From Rhodobacter sp. (GTDB lineage: Bacteria > Pseudomonadota > Alphaproteobacteria > Rhodobacterales > Rhodobacteraceae), in NCBI GenBank assembly GCA_027484985.1, contig JAIXRW010000067.1:1-56692 (forward strand): 56,692 nucleotides of DNA, given 5' to 3'. Of this stretch, positions 1 through 10,782 are shown piece by piece. Position 1 is the stretch's first letter; each line of letters begins with the position of its first letter. A program made the translations under genes and the position numbers. The notes under the pieces are model-generated. The model was not told where the DNA came from. It searched no databases and saw only the letters and a list, made by a program, of their open reading frames with translations.

Positions 1-441
1 CCGGGCGGGTCTTCGGTGCCGATGCTGAACGCAAGCCAGTGCGAGGATGCGATCATGGATTTCGACTGGCTGCGCGAGCAGCGGTCGGGTCTGGGCACGG
101 CGGCGGTGATCGTGATGGACCAGTCCACCGATGTGATCAAGGCGATCTGGCGGCTGTCGAAGTTCTACAAGCATGAAAGCTGCGGCCAGTGCACGCCCTG
201 CCGTGAAGGCACGGGCTGGATGATGCGGGTGATGGACCGTCTGGTGCGGGGCGAGGCGGAGGTCGAGGAAATCGACATGCTGCTGAGCGTCACAAAGCAG
301 GTGGAAGGCCACACGATCTGCGCGCTGGGCGATGCGGCGGCATGGCCGATCCAAGGGTTGATCCGCCAGTTCAGGGACGAGATCGAGGACCGCATCAAGG
401 CCAAGAAAACAGGCCGCATTTCGGCGGTGGCGGCGGAATGA
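1..441 (+). CDS. nuoF: NADH-quinone oxidoreductase subunit F, 3' part (partial)
   Basis: C-terminal 146 codons of NuoF, the NADH- and FMN-binding subunit of respiratory complex I; the gene enters from outside the window in frame 1. The visible part begins with the family's GGSSVP segment. It carries the N3 4Fe-4S ligands: SCGQCTPC near position 180 and the distal Cys in HTIC near 312-320, followed by the usual helical C-terminus. The TGA stop overlaps the ATG of the next gene, as expected for translational coupling in the nuo operon. Identity is certain; only the N-terminal FMN/NADH region is missing. Confidence 0.97.
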   Translation, partial: PGGSSVPMLNASQCEDAIMDFDWLREQRSGLGTAAVIVMDQSTDVIKAIWRLSKFYKHESCGQCTPCREGTGWMMRVMDRLVRGEAEVEEIDMLLSVTKQVEGHTICALGDAAAWPIQGLIRQFRDEIEDRIKAKKTGRISAVAAE

Positions 442-842
442 TGCGGGGGGCGGCCATGGTTCTGGCGGCGGCACTTGCCGCGCCGGTGCAGGCGGCGGAC
501 AAGCCGCCCTTGCAGGACGATCCGCATATCCGCGAGTCGCTGGTGGCGGGGCGGGTGGCCGATGTGCTGCGTAACGAATGCGGCAGCTTGCATGCGCGGA
601 TGCTTCTGGTGCTGTCCAAGCTGGATGACCTGAAGGATTACGCCGTGGCCCAAGGCTATACCGAGGCCGAGGTGAAGGCCTTTCTGAAAAGCAAGGCCCA
701 GAAGGACGCCATGAAGGCGATGGCGGCGGATTATCTGGCGAAGGCCGGTGCCGTGCCGGGCGACGAGGATAGCTATTGCCGTGTGGGCAAGGACGAAATC
801 GCCAAGGGCACCCTTGCGGGCAGCCTTTTGTGGTCGTGGTAG
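438..842 (+). CDS. DUF5333-like secreted protein of the nuo operon
   Basis: 134-residue protein starting at ATG 438 (or the adjacent ATG 441), overlapping the nuoF stop. An N-terminal signal peptide is visible: MMRG, a hydrophobic Ala/Leu stretch, and a probable cleavage after VQA near residue 21. The mature part is small and helical, with a Cys in NECGS and another near the C-terminus (DSYCRVG). From memory, a DUF5333-type protein sits between nuoF and nuoG in many Rhodobacteraceae, and length and sequence fit. Its role is unknown; the operon position suggests a periplasmic accessory of complex I (inference). The 5' extension to position 342 lies in another frame of nuoF and is not credible. 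Confidence 0.75.
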   Translation: MMRGAAMVLAAALAAPVQAADKPPLQDDPHIRESLVAGRVADVLRNECGSLHARMLLVLSKLDDLKDYAVAQGYTEAEVKAFLKSKAQKDAMKAMAADYLAKAGAVPGDEDSYCRVGKDEIAKGTLAGSLLWSW

Positions 843-850
843 GGGGCGCT

Positions 851-1030
851 ATGTGCTACGCGAGCCAAGACCCGAAACATGCGATGCGCGATATCGAAGC
901 GCGCGTGAAACACCTGTCCTTTGCACAGGACGAGACGAAACTGGCCGCTCCTGCGGCGTTCGGGGGGCTGGTGGCCCGCCTGCGCGATGCGGTGACGGGG
1001 TGGCTGCGGAAGGACCGGGCTCATGTCTAA
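851..1030 (+). CDS. Small hypothetical protein (59 aa) between nuoF and nuoG
   Basis: Short reading frame from ATG 851 to TAA 1030, whose end overlaps the ATG of nuoG at 1023. It begins [14 protein letters not shown] and ends in a basic amphipathic segment ([12 protein letters not shown]). No signal peptide or known domain. A tight 8-base gap from the upstream gene and an overlap with nuoG argue that it is translated. Family unknown; I do not assign a function. Confidence 0.6.
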   Translation: MCYASQDPKHAMRDIEARVKHLSFAQDETKLAAPAAFGGLVARLRDAVTGWLRKDRAHV

Positions 1031-3035
1031 CCTGAAAAAGATCAACATCGACGGCGTCGAGGTCGAGGTGGATGGCGCGATGACCATCATCCAGGCGGCC
1101 GAGGTTGCGGGGATCGAGATTCCGCGCTTTTGCTATCATGAGCGGCTGACGATTGCGGGCAATTGCCGGATGTGTCTGGTCGAGGTGGTGGGTGGCCCGC
1201 CGAAGCCTGCGGCAAGCTGCGCGATGCAGGTGCGCGACCTGCGCCCCGGCCCGAATGGCGAGGCGCCGGTGGTCAAGACCAAGTCGCCCATGGTCAAAAA
1301 GGCCCGCGAGGGCGTGATGGAATTCCTGCTGATCAACCATCCCTTGGATTGCCCGATCTGCGATCAGGGTGGCGAGTGCGACTTGCAGGATCAGGCCATG
1401 GCTTATGGCGTCGATTTCAGCCGCTACCGCGAGCCGAAGCGGGCGTCTGACGATCTGGACCTTGGGCCGCTGGTTGCGACCAAGATGACGCGCTGCATTT
1501 CCTGCACGCGCTGTGTGCGCTTTACCACGGAAGTGGCGGGCATTACCCAGATGGGCCAGACGGGCCGGGGCGAGGATAGCGAGATCACGTCCTATCTGGG
1601 CATGACGCTGGACAGCAATTTGCAGGGCAACATCATCGACCTGTGCCCGGTTGGGGCGCTGACGTCGAAACCCTATGCCTTTACCGCGCGGCCTTGGGAA
1701 CTGACCAAGACCGAAAGCATCGACGTGATGGATGCGCTGGGATCGAACATCCGCATCGACGCCAAGGGGCGCGAGGTGATGCGGATTTTGCCGCGCAACC
1801 ATGACGGCGTGAACGAGGAATGGATTTCCGACAAGACCCGCTTCGTCTGGGACGGTCTGCGCCGCCAGCGGCTGGACACGCCCTATATCCGTGAAAACGG
1901 GCGGTTGCGGAAAGCGGGCTGGGGCGAGGCGCTGGTCGCCGTGGCCGCCGCGATGAAGGGGAAGAAGGTTGCGGGGCTGGTGGGCGATCTCGTGCCCGTG
2001 GAGGCGGCCTACAGCTTGAAGGTGCTGGTTGAAGGGCTGGGCGGCAAGGTGGAATCCCGTGTGGATGGCGCCAAGCTGCCTGCGGGGAACCGGTCGGCCT
2101 ATGTCGGGACGGCGGCGATCGAGGATATCGACGGGGCAAAGGGCATCTGGATCGTCGGTTCGAACCCGCGTCTGGAAGCGCCCGTGCTGAATGCGCGTAT
2201 CCGCAAGGCGTGGCAGTTGGGCGCGCAGGTTTCGGTGATCGGCGTGGGTGCTGACCTGACCTATGATTACAAGCATCTGGGCACGGACCGTGCGGCGCTG
2301 GTCAAGGCGGTGGACGGGGCCGAGGCTTTCGCCAAGCCCGCCGTGGTGATTGTGGGGCAGGGCGCGCTGAACGAGGCGGATGGCGAGGCGGTTCTGGGCC
2401 AAGCCATGGCGCTGGCCGAAAAGCTGGGTGCCAAGCTGCTGGTGCTGCACACCGCGGCAGCGCGTGTGGGTGCGCTGGATGTGGGTGCTGTGACGACGGG
2501 CGGGCTTTCTGCAGCACTCGACGGGGCCGAGGTGGTTTACAACCTTGGCGCGGACGAGGTGGACATCGCCGCCGGTGCCTTTGTGATCTATCAGGGCAGC
2601 CATGGCGACCGTGGCGCGCATCGGGCGGATATCATCCTGCCGGGGGCGGCTTATACGGAAGAAAACGGGCTGTTCGTGAACACCGAAGGGCGCCCGCAAC
2701 TGGCGCTGCGGGCCGGGTTTGCTCCGGGCGAGGCGAAAGAGAACTGGGCGATCCTGCGGGCGCTGTCTGCGGAACTGGGCGCGACCTTGCCGTGGGATTC
2801 GCTGGCGGCCTTGCGTCAGGCGCTGGTCGCGGCACATCCGCATCTGGGGCGCATCGACACGGTGGCCGAAAATGTGTGGCAGCCCTTGGCGGTGAAGGCC
2901 CCCGCCAAGGCCGATTTCCGCAATGCGGTGCGCGACTTTTATCTGACGAACCCGATTGCGCGGGCATCCGTGCTGATGGGGGAATTGTCGTCCATGGCGG
3001 CGGGTCGGGCCAAGCTGGCCGTGGCGGCGGAATAA
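1023..3035 (+). CDS. nuoG: NADH-quinone oxidoreductase subunit G
   Basis: 670-residue peripheral-arm subunit of complex I that carries the electron-transfer chain from NuoF towards NuoI. The N-terminal 2Fe-2S ferredoxin domain shows FCYHE, GNCRMC and SCAMQV (N1b ligands). It is followed by [14 protein letters not shown] with the His and Cys ligands of N5, then [11 protein letters not shown] and CPVGAL for N4. The remaining ~430 residues are the degenerate molybdopterin-oxidoreductase-like domain. The length is that of the short alphaproteobacterial NuoG. The ATG overlaps the upstream small gene by 8 bases. Confidence 0.97.
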   Translation: MSNLKKINIDGVEVEVDGAMTIIQAAEVAGIEIPRFCYHERLTIAGNCRMCLVEVVGGPPKPAASCAMQVRDLRPGPNGEAPVVKTKSPMVKKAREGVMEFLLINHPLDCPICDQGGECDLQDQAMAYGVDFSRYREPKRASDDLDLGPLVATKMTRCISCTRCVRFTTEVAGITQMGQTGRGEDSEITSYLGMTLDSNLQGNIIDLCPVGALTSKPYAFTARPWELTKTESIDVMDALGSNIRIDAKGREVMRILPRNHDGVNEEWISDKTRFVWDGLRRQRLDTPYIRENGRLRKAGWGEALVAVAAAMKGKKVAGLVGDLVPVEAAYSLKVLVEGLGGKVESRVDGAKLPAGNRSAYVGTAAIEDIDGAKGIWIVGSNPRLEAPVLNARIRKAWQLGAQVSVIGVGADLTYDYKHLGTDRAALVKAVDGAEAFAKPAVVIVGQGALNEADGEAVLGQAMALAEKLGAKLLVLHTAAARVGALDVGAVTTGGLSAALDGAEVVYNLGADEVDIAAGAFVIYQGSHGDRGAHRADIILPGAAYTEENGLFVNTEGRPQLALRAGFAPGEAKENWAILRALSAELGATLPWDSLAALRQALVAAHPHLGRIDTVAENVWQPLAVKAPAKADFRNAVRDFYLTNPIARASVLMGELSSMAAGRAKLAVAAE

Positions 3036-3041
3036 GGGGCG

Positions 3042-3446
3042 ATGCGGATGGCAACGGCTTTGGCAGCAGGGTGGATGGCCGCGACAGCGGGCCTGTCGGC
3101 CTGCGCGCCCGCGCCCGTGGCCGAGGACGCGGCCTTTGCGCCGACCTACAAAGGGATCGAGACGATCCTGCTGGACGGCGATCTGGTGAATTTCCGCGTG
3201 GCCATGACGGGCGCGCGGGCGGAAGGGGATGTTGACGCCTATGCCCGTTGTGCGGCGGCGCAATATGCCCTGATCCGGGGCTTCGGTTTTGCCCGCCATG
3301 TGCGGACGACCGTGGCCCAGACGGGCGAGATGTGGCGCGGGGATGCGGTTTACACCATATCCGCCGCCTTGCCCCGCGGGCTGAAAACGATCGACGCCGA
3401 AGTGACGGTGCGCGATTGCGGCGCGCAGGGAATACCGACGGTTTAG
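3042..3446 (+). CDS. Putative lipoprotein between nuoG and nuoH
   Basis: 134-residue protein with a lipoprotein signal: short basic N-terminus, hydrophobic Ala-rich segment and lipobox LSAC with Cys near residue 21. The rest is a compact soluble domain with Cys in YARCAAAQY and a C-terminal VRDCGAQG that could form a disulfide. An alternative start at ATG 3048 has better spacing from the AAGGGG at 3034-3039, but 3042 keeps the Arg of the signal n-region. Expected to be membrane-anchored in the periplasm. The function is unknown; the nuo-operon context suggests a link to the respiratory chain (inference). Confidence 0.72.
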   Translation: MRMATALAAGWMAATAGLSACAPAPVAEDAAFAPTYKGIETILLDGDLVNFRVAMTGARAEGDVDAYARCAAAQYALIRGFGFARHVRTTVAQTGEMWRGDAVYTISAALPRGLKTIDAEVTVRDCGAQGIPTV

Positions 3447-3457
3447 GGAACAGGCAG

Positions 3458-4492
3458 ATGGACTTCTTTTCGACTACCTTGGGGATGGCGGTGCTGGTGG
3501 CGGCACAGTGCCTGCTTGTCGTCGGCTTCGTGATGATCTCGATGCTGTTCCTTGTCTATGGCGACCGCAAGATCTGGGCTGCGGTGCAGATGCGGCGCGG
3601 ACCGAACGTGGTGGGGCCTTGGGGCCTGTTGCAGACGGTGGCGGACGCGCTGAAATATGTTCTGAAAGAGATTGTCATTCCGGCGGGGGCAGACCGTCCG
3701 GTCTATTTCCTGGCGCCCATGCTTTCTTTCGTGCTGGCGATGATGGCCTGGGCGGTGATCCCGTTCGATCATGGCTGGGTGCTGGCCAATATCAACGTGG
3801 CGATCCTGTTCGTATTTGCCATGTCCAGCTTGGAAGTTTACGGCGTGATCATGGGGGGCTGGGCGTCAAACTCGAAATACCCGTTCCTCGGATCGCTGCG
3901 GTCTGCGGCGCAGATGATTTCCTATGAGGTGTCGCTGGGCCTGATCATCATCGGTATCATCATCTCGACCGGTTCGATGAATTTCGGCGCGATTGTCGAG
4001 GCGCAGAAGGGCGACTGGGGCCTGTTCAACTGGTACTGGCTGCCGCACCTGCCGATGGTGGCGCTGTTCTTCATCTCGGCGCTTGCCGAAACCAACCGCC
4101 CGCCGTTCGACCTGCCGGAAGCGGAATCGGAACTGGTGGCGGGGTTCATGGTGGAGTATTCGTCCACGCCGTTCCTGCTGTTCATGGCGGGGGAATATAT
4201 CGCCATCTACCTGATGTGCGCGCTGATGAGCCTGTTGTTCTTTGGCGGCTGGCTGTCGCCCTTCCCCTTCCTGCCCGATGGCTGGTGGTGGATGATCATC
4301 AAGATGGGCTTCTTCTTCTTCCTGTTCGCGATGGTGAAGGCTATCGTGCCGCGCTACCGCTATGACCAGTTGATGCGGATCGGCTGGAAGGTGTTCCTGC
4401 CGCTGTCGCTGGGCTGGGTCGTGGTTGTGGCGTTCCTTGCGAAATTCGAAGTGCTTGGCGGCTTCTGGGCCCGCTGGGCGATGGGGGGCTGA
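3458..4492 (+). CDS. nuoH: NADH-quinone oxidoreductase subunit H
   Basis: 344-residue membrane subunit at the junction of the peripheral and membrane arms, forming part of the quinone chamber. Start ATG 3458 gives MDFFSTTLG and about eight hydrophobic segments. Family signatures are visible: [19 protein letters not shown] near the N-terminus and [18 protein letters not shown] with the conserved acidic residues facing the quinone cavity. The reading frame is open 5' to 3248, but that part overlaps the lipoprotein gene in another frame and is not used. Confidence 0.97.
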   Translation: MDFFSTTLGMAVLVAAQCLLVVGFVMISMLFLVYGDRKIWAAVQMRRGPNVVGPWGLLQTVADALKYVLKEIVIPAGADRPVYFLAPMLSFVLAMMAWAVIPFDHGWVLANINVAILFVFAMSSLEVYGVIMGGWASNSKYPFLGSLRSAAQMISYEVSLGLIIIGIIISTGSMNFGAIVEAQKGDWGLFNWYWLPHLPMVALFFISALAETNRPPFDLPEAESELVAGFMVEYSSTPFLLFMAGEYIAIYLMCALMSLLFFGGWLSPFPFLPDGWWWMIIKMGFFFFLFAMVKAIVPRYRYDQLMRIGWKVFLPLSLGWVVVVAFLAKFEVLGGFWARWAMGG

Positions 4493-4494
4493 GG

Positions 4495-4710
4495 ATGGCC
4501 GAGAATATCGACAACCTTGTCCCCGAACAGTTGCGCCTGATCCGCGAGGATCTGGGCGGCCTGAAAGCGGACCTTGCCGATGCGCGGAGCGGGATCGCAG
4601 ATGTGCGGAGCGACCTTCTGGGGCAGCAGACCATGCTGTTCGGACTGGCGACCGTGATCGGGCAGATCGACAAGCGTGTCGGGCATTTGGAACAGAAGAT
4701 CGGAGCGTGA
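4495..4710 (+). CDS. Small coiled-coil protein (71 aa) between nuoH and nuoI
   Basis: Begins two bases after the nuoH stop with ATGGCCGAGAAT, and its TGA overlaps the start region of nuoI. The sequence is a nearly continuous amphipathic helix with heptad-like spacing of Leu/Ile/Val ([20 protein letters not shown] and [16 protein letters not shown]), separated by a short hydrophobic stretch ([10 protein letters not shown]). No known enzyme motif. It could be a small oligomerising accessory peptide, but the function is unknown. The tight packing inside the operon supports translation. Confidence 0.65.
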   Translation: MAENIDNLVPEQLRLIREDLGGLKADLADARSGIADVRSDLLGQQTMLFGLATVIGQIDKRVGHLEQKIGA

Positions 4711-4712
4711 CC

Positions 4713-5207
4713 TTGGCAAACATCGACTGGAACCGCGCCACGAAGTATTTCTTCTTGCAGGACTTTTTCAAAGGGTTCGCGCTGGGGATGAAGTATTTCT
4801 TCGCGCCCAAGACCACGCTGAACTATCCGCATGAAAAGGGGCCGCTTTCGCCCCGCTTCCGGGGTGAACATGCGTTGCGGCGTTACCCGAACGGGGAAGA
4901 GCGTTGCATCGCCTGCAAGCTGTGCGAGGCCGTCTGCCCCGCGCAGGCGATCACCATCGATGCCGAACCGCGGGATGATGGCAGCCGCCGGACCACGCGC
5001 TATGACATCGACATGACGAAGTGCATCTATTGCGGCTTCTGTCAGGAAGCCTGCCCGGTGGATGCCATCGTGGAAGGCCCCAATTTCGAGTTTTCGACCG
5101 AGACGCGCGAAGAGCTTTACTACAACAAGGACAAGCTGCTGGAAAACGGCGCCCGCTGGGAAGCCGAGATTGCGCGCAATCTTGAACTCGATGCGCCTTA
5201 TCGGTGA
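4713..5207 (+). CDS. nuoI: NADH-quinone oxidoreductase subunit I
   Basis: 164-residue ferredoxin-like subunit holding clusters N6a and N6b, which pass electrons to N2 and quinone. Two classic 4Fe-4S motifs are visible: [12 protein letters not shown] and [13 protein letters not shown] chose TTG 4713 because GGAG at 4702-4705 is seven bases upstream; the in-frame GTG 4707 would sit directly on that ribosome binding site. Ends DAPYR, as in other alphaproteobacterial NuoI. Confidence 0.95.
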   Translation: MANIDWNRATKYFFLQDFFKGFALGMKYFFAPKTTLNYPHEKGPLSPRFRGEHALRRYPNGEERCIACKLCEAVCPAQAITIDAEPRDDGSRRTTRYDIDMTKCIYCGFCQEACPVDAIVEGPNFEFSTETREELYYNKDKLLENGARWEAEIARNLELDAPYR

Positions 5208-5214
5208 TACGCGC

Positions 5215-5625
5215 ATGACCGATGCCTTCACCAAGATGATGAGCCAGATGATGGAGCAGGGCCAAGAAATGGTCCGCGCCTTCAACCCTGCGCTCGAGAC
5301 GATGCAGGTGAAGGGCTTCGACAAGATGTTTCCCACCATGTCGAAGGACATGATGGAAATGTGGTTCGGCAAGACCTTCAACCGCGAAGGGCTGGATGCC
5401 AAGACGCGGCTTCTGGTGACCATCGCCGCGCTGACGGTGCTGGGCGCGCAGGCCGAGCCGCAACTGAAGATGACGGTGCGCCATGCGCTTGAGGCGGGCG
5501 CCACCGAACGCGAGATTGCCGAAGTGATCTGGCAGATGAGCATGTTCGGCGGGCTTCCCGCCATGCAGAAGGCGCTTGAGACCGCGCAAGCCGTCTTTGC
5601 CGAAGTGAAGGAGAAAGACGCATGA
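5215..5625 (+). CDS. Carboxymuconolactone decarboxylase-family protein in the nuo operon
   Basis: 136-residue helical protein resembling the AhpD/CMD superfamily: the central block [20 protein letters not shown] and the later [18 protein letters not shown] match the helices of that fold. The protein contains no cysteine at all, so the CxxC of AhpD-type peroxidases is absent and peroxidase activity is unlikely. The N-terminal 40 residues are Met-rich ([12 protein letters not shown]). It lies 7 bases after nuoI and overlaps nuoJ by ATGA. From memory, this gene is often found here in Rhodobacteraceae nuo operons. Its role is unknown. Confidence 0.8.
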   Translation: MTDAFTKMMSQMMEQGQEMVRAFNPALETMQVKGFDKMFPTMSKDMMEMWFGKTFNREGLDAKTRLLVTIAALTVLGAQAEPQLKMTVRHALEAGATEREIAEVIWQMSMFGGLPAMQKALETAQAVFAEVKEKDA

Positions 5626-6236
5626 GCGTTGCAGATTACGCCTTTTACGCATTCGCCGCGGTGACGGTGACGGCGGGGCTTTTGGTCACGGTCAGCCGCA
5701 ACCCCGTGCATTCGGTGCTGTGGCTGATCTTGGCCTTCCTGTCGGCATCGGGGCTGTTCGTGCTGCTGGGGGCCGAGTTCGTGGCGATGCTCTTGATCAT
5801 CGTCTATGTCGGCGCGGTCGCCGTTCTGTTCCTGTTCGTCGTCATGATGCTCGATATCGACTTTGCCGAGTTGAAGGGCGAGATGGCGAAATACATGCCG
5901 CTTGGCCTGCTGATCGGGGTGGTGATCCTGATGCAGATCGCGCTGGGGATCGGGGCCTGGGTGCAGGCCGACGGGGCGATGGGTCTGCGCGCGGCGGTGG
6001 CGCCCGACATGGCGCAGGTGGAGAACACCAAGGCGCTGGGGATGCTGGTCTATGACCGCTACGGGTTCCTGTTCCAGCTTTCGGGGCTGATCCTGCTGGT
6101 GGCGATGATCGGGGCGATCCTGCTGACGCTGCGGCACCGCAAGGATGTGAAGCGCCAGAACGTGCTGCACCAGATGTGGCGCGATCCGGCCGTTGCGATG
6201 GAGTTGAAGGATGTCAAACCGGGGCAGGGGCTGTAA
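5622..6236 (+). CDS. nuoJ: NADH-quinone oxidoreductase subunit J
   Basis: 204-residue membrane subunit with five hydrophobic segments. The family signatures [20 protein letters not shown] and [20 protein letters not shown] are visible; the second is the pi-bulge helix TM3 involved in coupling. The start is in an ATGA overlap with the upstream gene. The C-terminus ends in a polar tail ([11 protein letters not shown]...). Identity is clear. Confidence 0.97.
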   Translation: MSVADYAFYAFAAVTVTAGLLVTVSRNPVHSVLWLILAFLSASGLFVLLGAEFVAMLLIIVYVGAVAVLFLFVVMMLDIDFAELKGEMAKYMPLGLLIGVVILMQIALGIGAWVQADGAMGLRAAVAPDMAQVENTKALGMLVYDRYGFLFQLSGLILLVAMIGAILLTLRHRKDVKRQNVLHQMWRDPAVAMELKDVKPGQGL

Positions 6237-6262
6237 GCCCCGCCCGATGGCATGACGAGGGA

Positions 6263-6769
6263 ATGGCGATGACAGGGCAGTGGCTAATCACGGGGGAAAG
6301 GACGGCGCTGGTTGCGGCGTTCATCGCCTTTGCCGCGCTGCTTTCGCTTTCGGGCTGTGTGTCGGACGAACAGGCGGTCGATCTGGGGCTGGCCACCAAA
6401 TGCGATGCCAGCGGCACGGTCGAACAGTTGGGCGACCCCGAAAGCCGCTTTGTCACCGAAGCGCGGCGCGAACTGTGCCGCGGACCTAAGCGCGATGCCT
6501 ATACCGAGCAGACCCTGCTGCTGTCAGACTGCCAGACCGGCACGCAATACGCCATCGGGATGCTGCGCCAAAGCGGCGATCCGGCCAAGCGTGGCCCCGA
6601 TTTCGATGTGATCGACGCCGTGACGCGCGAAAAGCTGCGGCTCAAGGTCGGTCTGACCGATGTATCGACGGTGACGGCCGATTTGCAGGCCGCCGGGATT
6701 ACCGTCAAGGCGCTGCCCGGTGAGGGTGCGGCGCAATGTGCGAAACTTGCCGCGACTGCGGCCAACTGA
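6263..6769 (+). CDS. Putative lipoprotein between nuoJ and nuoK
   Basis: 168-residue protein with a lipoprotein signal: [20 protein letters not shown], then a hydrophobic stretch ending in the lipobox LSGC (Cys near residue 32). The mature part has five further Cys residues in the pattern of an exported, disulfide-bonded domain (KCDAS, ELCRG, LSDCQTG, AQCAKL). No enzyme motif is recognised. The preceding open frame back to 6176 overlaps the nuoJ end and is not used. Second lipoprotein of this operon; function unknown. Confidence 0.7.
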   Translation: MAMTGQWLITGERTALVAAFIAFAALLSLSGCVSDEQAVDLGLATKCDASGTVEQLGDPESRFVTEARRELCRGPKRDAYTEQTLLLSDCQTGTQYAIGMLRQSGDPAKRGPDFDVIDAVTREKLRLKVGLTDVSTVTADLQAAGITVKALPGEGAAQCAKLAATAAN

Positions 6770-6801
6770 TGCGGGCCGCAAAGGCCCTGAGGGAACGGAT
6801 G

Positions 6802-7107
6802 ATGGTTGGACTTGAACATTACCTGACAGTGGCGGCGGCCCTGTTCGTGATCGGGATCTTCGGGATATTCCTGAACCGCAAGAACGTGATCGTCATCCTG
6901 ATGTCGATCGAACTGATCCTGCTGGCGGTGAATATCAACTTCGTCGCCTTTTCCAGCTATCTGGGCGATCTGGTCGGGCAGGTGTTCACCCTGTTCATCC
7001 TGACGGTCGCCGCCGCCGAGGCCGCCATCGGCCTTGCCATCCTTGTCGTGTTCTTCCGCAACCGCGGAACGATCGACGTGGAAGATGTCAACGTGATGAA
7101 AGGCTGA
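6802..7107 (+). CDS. nuoK: NADH-quinone oxidoreductase subunit K
   Basis: 101-residue antiporter-like small membrane subunit with three transmembrane helices. Signatures: [20 protein letters not shown] with the conserved Glu, and [16 protein letters not shown] with the second essential Glu. ATG 6802 gives the standard family length (MVGLEHYL) and lies nine bases after GAGG at 6789-6792; the adjacent ATG 6799 would add one Met. Ends [10 protein letters not shown], typical for the group. Confidence 0.96.
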   Translation: MVGLEHYLTVAAALFVIGIFGIFLNRKNVIVILMSIELILLAVNINFVAFSSYLGDLVGQVFTLFILTVAAAEAAIGLAILVVFFRNRGTIDVEDVNVMKG

Positions 7108-7112
7108 CCGCG

Positions 7113-9233
7113 ATGGAAAAGATCATCCTTTTCGCGCCCCTGATCGGCGCGCTGGTCTGCGGCTTTGGCTGGCGCATCATCGGGGAACGCACGGGGCAGG
7201 TGCTGACCACGGGGCTGGTGATGCTGGCGGCGGTCTTGTCGTGGATCGTGTTTCTGGGCCATGACGGTGTGACCGAACATATTTCGCTGATGCGCTGGAT
7301 CGAAAGCGGGTCGCTGGCGACCGAATGGGCGATCCGGGTGGACCGGATGACCGCGATCATGCTGGTGGTGGTCAATTCGGTTTCGGCTTTGGTGCACCTG
7401 TATTCCTTTGGCTACATGGCGCATGACGACAACTGGTCAGAGAACGAGCCCTATCGCGCGCGGTTCTTTGCCTATCTGTCGTTCTTTACCTTTGCCATGC
7501 TGATGCTGGTGACATCCGACAACCTTGTGCAGATGTTCTTTGGCTGGGAAGGGGTGGGGGTCGCGTCCTACCTGCTGATCGGGTTCTACTACAAAAAGCC
7601 GAGTGCCAATGCCGCCGCGATCAAGGCGTTCGTGGTCAACCGCGTGGGCGATTTCGGCTTTGCGCTTGGCATCTTCGGGCTGTTCTTCCTGACGGATTCG
7701 GTGAATTTCGATGTGATCTTCGCCAAGGCGCCCGAACTGGCGCAAACGAACCTGACCTTTCTGTGGGGCGAGTGGAATGCCGCGAACCTGATCGGGGTCT
7801 TGCTGTTCATCGGGGCGATGGGCAAATCGGCGCAGCTGATCCTGCACACATGGCTGCCTGACGCGATGGAGGGGCCGACGCCTGTTTCGGCGCTGATCCA
7901 TGCGGCCACCATGGTGACGGCGGGGGTGTTCCTTGTCTGCCGCATGTCGCCGCTTTACGAATTTGCGCCCGATGCCAAGACCATGATCGTGGTGCTGGGG
8001 GCGACGACGGCGTTCTTTGCGGCGACCGTCGGTCTTGTGCAGAATGACATCAAGCGGGTGATCGCCTATTCGACCTGTTCGCAGCTTGGCTACATGTTCG
8101 TGGCGGCGGGGGTTGGTGTCTATTCGGTCGCCATGTTCCACCTGTTCACCCATGCCTTCTTTAAGGCGATGCTGTTTCTTGGGGCGGGGTCGGTGATCCA
8201 TGCCACGCATCACGAACAGGACATGCGGAATTACGGTGGCCTGCGGAAGAAGATTCCGCTGACCTTTGCCGCGATGATGATCGGCACGCTGGCGATTACC
8301 GGCGTGGGGATTCCGCTCACGCATATCGGTTTCGCGGGCTTCCTGTCGAAGGACGCGGTGATCGAAAGCGCGTGGGTGGGGTCGTCTTATGCCTATGTGC
8401 TGCTGGTGGCGGCGGCGGCGATGACGAGTTTCTATTCGTGGCGGCTGATGTTCCTGACCTTTTACGGGGAAAGCCGTGCGGGCGGGCATGGGCATGACCA
8501 CGACCACGGGCATGACGCTCACGGGCATGACCACGGGCATGGGCATCACGAGCCGCATGAAAGCCCGTTGGTGATGCTGGTGCCGCTGGGGGTGCTGGCG
8601 GTTGGCGCGGTGTTCGCGGGGATGGTGTGGTATAACAGCTTCTTCGGGGACGAGGCCAAGATGCGCGCGTGGTTCGGGATGCTTCCCGCGGCCGAACATC
8701 AGGTCGAGGCTGCGACGACCGAAGCCACCACCGAAACGGCGGCGCCCGAGGGCGACCATGCCGCCGCCGGTGCGGGCTGGACGCAGGGCGCCATCTTCAT
8801 GGGCCCCGAAAACGAGGTGATCCACCATGCCCACGAGGCGCCGACACTTGTGAAAGTGTCGCCCTTCATCGCCATGGTGCTGGGCTTTGCGCTGGCCTTC
8901 CAGATGTATATCCGCCGCCCCGACCTGCCCGCGAAACTGGCGGCGAACCAGCGGCCGCTGTACCTGTTCCTGCTGAACAAGTGGTATTTCGACGAGATCT
9001 ACGACTTCCTGTTCGTGCGGTCGGCCAAGGCGCTGGGGCGGTTCCTGTGGAAGCGCGGCGATGGCGATGTGATCGACGGGTCGATCAACGGGGTCGCGCT
9101 GGGGATCGTGCCGTTCTTTACCCGTCTCGCGGGTCGGGCCCAGTCGGGCTATCTGTTCCACTATGCCTTTGCCATGGTTCTGGGCATTGCCGCCTTGATT
9201 ACCTGGATGACGCTCTGGGGGGGCGCGAACTGA
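7113..9233 (+). CDS. nuoL: NADH-quinone oxidoreductase subunit L
   Basis: 706-residue distal antiporter-like subunit of the membrane arm, with the long lateral helix at its C-terminus. Signatures visible: [39 protein letters not shown] with the pumping Lys, and the broken-helix residues around [13 protein letters not shown]. Residues about 458-482 (8484-8558) form an unusual His/Asp/Gly-rich loop with more than ten His. A second acidic Ala/Thr/Glu-rich loop lies near residues 530-555. The rest is colinear with the family. Confidence 0.97.
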   Translation: MEKIILFAPLIGALVCGFGWRIIGERTGQVLTTGLVMLAAVLSWIVFLGHDGVTEHISLMRWIESGSLATEWAIRVDRMTAIMLVVVNSVSALVHLYSFGYMAHDDNWSENEPYRARFFAYLSFFTFAMLMLVTSDNLVQMFFGWEGVGVASYLLIGFYYKKPSANAAAIKAFVVNRVGDFGFALGIFGLFFLTDSVNFDVIFAKAPELAQTNLTFLWGEWNAANLIGVLLFIGAMGKSAQLILHTWLPDAMEGPTPVSALIHAATMVTAGVFLVCRMSPLYEFAPDAKTMIVVLGATTAFFAATVGLVQNDIKRVIAYSTCSQLGYMFVAAGVGVYSVAMFHLFTHAFFKAMLFLGAGSVIHATHHEQDMRNYGGLRKKIPLTFAAMMIGTLAITGVGIPLTHIGFAGFLSKDAVIESAWVGSSYAYVLLVAAAAMTSFYSWRLMFLTFYGESRAGGHGHDHDHGHDAHGHDHGHGHHEPHESPLVMLVPLGVLAVGAVFAGMVWYNSFFGDEAKMRAWFGMLPAAEHQVEAATTEATTETAAPEGDHAAAGAGWTQGAIFMGPENEVIHHAHEAPTLVKVSPFIAMVLGFALAFQMYIRRPDLPAKLAANQRPLYLFLLNKWYFDEIYDFLFVRSAKALGRFLWKRGDGDVIDGSINGVALGIVPFFTRLAGRAQSGYLFHYAFAMVLGIAALITWMTLWGGAN

Positions 9234-9234
9234 T

Positions 9235-10773
9235 ATGGATAACCTCCTGTCGATCATCACTTTCATTCCGGCCGTGGCTGCGGCCATCCTTGCGCTGTTC
9301 CTGCGCGGGGATGATGCGGCGGCGCAGCGCAATGCCAAATGGCTGGCGCTGCTGGCCACAAGCGCGACCTTCCTTGTGTCGATCTTTGTGCTGACGGGGT
9401 TTGACCCGGCCAATACCGGCTTTCAGTTCGTGGAAGAGCATGACTGGATTCTGGGGCTGAAATACAAGATGGGCGTCGATGGCATTTCGGTGCTGTTCGT
9501 GATGCTGACCACCTTCCTGATGCCGATCACGATTGCCGCCTGCTGGGGCGTCGAGACGCGGGTGAAGGAATACATGATCGCCTTCCTGATGCTGGAAACG
9601 CTGATGCTGGGCGTGTTCTGTGCGCTGGATATGGTGCTGTTCTACCTGTTCTTCGAGGCAGGGCTGATCCCGATGTTCCTGATCATCGGCATCTGGGGTG
9701 GCAAGGAACGCATCTATGCGGCGTTCAAGTTCTTCCTTTATACCTTCCTTGGCTCGGTCCTGATGCTGGTTGCGATGATCGCCATGTATCTGGATGCGGG
9801 GACGACCGATATTCCGCAACTTCTGGCGCATAACTTCGCGTCCGATGACATGGTGCTGCTGGGCTTCCATATCGTAGGGGGCTTGCAGACGCTGCTGTTC
9901 CTTGCCTTCTTCGCGTCGTTTGCTGTGAAGATGCCGATGTGGCCGGTGCATACTTGGCTGCCCGATGCCCACGTGCAGGCCCCGACGGCGGGGTCGGTGG
10001 TGCTGGCCGCCATTCTGCTGAAGATGGGGGGCTATGGCTTCCTGCGGTTCAGCCTGCCGATGTTCCCGATTGCATCGGACCTGCTGGCGCCGCTGGTGTT
10101 CTGGATGTCGGCCATTGCCATTGTTTACACGTCGCTTGTCGCACTCGCGCAGTCGGACATGAAGAAGCTGATCGCCTATTCGTCGGTGGCCCATATGGGT
10201 TACGTGACAATGGGGATTTTCGCGGCCAACCAGCAGGGGATCGACGGCGCGATCTTCCAGATGCTGAGCCACGGCTTCATTTCAGGCGCGCTGTTCCTGT
10301 GCGTGGGGGTGATCTATGACCGCATGCACACGCGCGAGATCGATGCCTATGGCGGCTTGGTGAACCGGATGCCCGCCTATGCGCTGGTCTTTATGTTCTT
10401 TACCATGGCCAATGTGGGCCTGCCGGGGACAAGCGGGTTTATCGGGGAATTCCTGACGCTGATGGGGATTTTCCAGGTCAACACATGGGTTGCGGCTTTT
10501 GCGACCACGGGGGTGATCCTGTCGGCGGCCTATGCGCTGTGGCTGTATCGCCGCGTGGTGATGGGCGAGCTGGTGAAAGAAGGGTTGCGGTCGATCACCG
10601 ACATGACCCGCCGCGAAAAGGCGATCTTTGCGCCGCTGATCGCCATGACCCTGCTGTTGGGCGTCTATCCGAGCCTTGTCACCGATATCATCGGGCCGAG
10701 TGTCGGGGCGCTGGTTTCCGAACATCAAGCCGCGCTGCCGCCTTCGGGCGATACGCAACTGGCACAGAACTGA
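9235..10773 (+). CDS. nuoM: NADH-quinone oxidoreductase subunit M
   Basis: 512-residue antiporter-like membrane subunit. Signatures: [20 protein letters not shown] with the conserved Glu of TM5, [20 protein letters not shown] with the Lys of TM7, and [15 protein letters not shown]. Fourteen or so hydrophobic segments are apparent. It starts one base after the nuoL stop, with little room for its own ribosome binding site, so coupling to nuoL is likely. Confidence 0.97.
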   Translation: MDNLLSIITFIPAVAAAILALFLRGDDAAAQRNAKWLALLATSATFLVSIFVLTGFDPANTGFQFVEEHDWILGLKYKMGVDGISVLFVMLTTFLMPITIAACWGVETRVKEYMIAFLMLETLMLGVFCALDMVLFYLFFEAGLIPMFLIIGIWGGKERIYAAFKFFLYTFLGSVLMLVAMIAMYLDAGTTDIPQLLAHNFASDDMVLLGFHIVGGLQTLLFLAFFASFAVKMPMWPVHTWLPDAHVQAPTAGSVVLAAILLKMGGYGFLRFSLPMFPIASDLLAPLVFWMSAIAIVYTSLVALAQSDMKKLIAYSSVAHMGYVTMGIFAANQQGIDGAIFQMLSHGFISGALFLCVGVIYDRMHTREIDAYGGLVNRMPAYALVFMFFTMANVGLPGTSGFIGEFLTLMGIFQVNTWVAAFATTGVILSAAYALWLYRRVVMGELVKEGLRSITDMTRREKAIFAPLIAMTLLLGVYPSLVTDIIGPSVGALVSEHQAALPPSGDTQLAQN

Positions 10774-10782
10774 GGGCGAGAG

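Noticed and set aside
849..3299. 816-codon open frame on the minus strand opposite nuoG
   Set aside because: It is the antisense shadow of a high-GC gene, with His/Arg/Pro-rich composition and no domain. nuoG on the other strand is certain.
7437..9413. 658-codon minus frame opposite nuoL
   Set aside because: Same type of antisense shadow; rich in His, Arg and Gln, without a start signal or motif.
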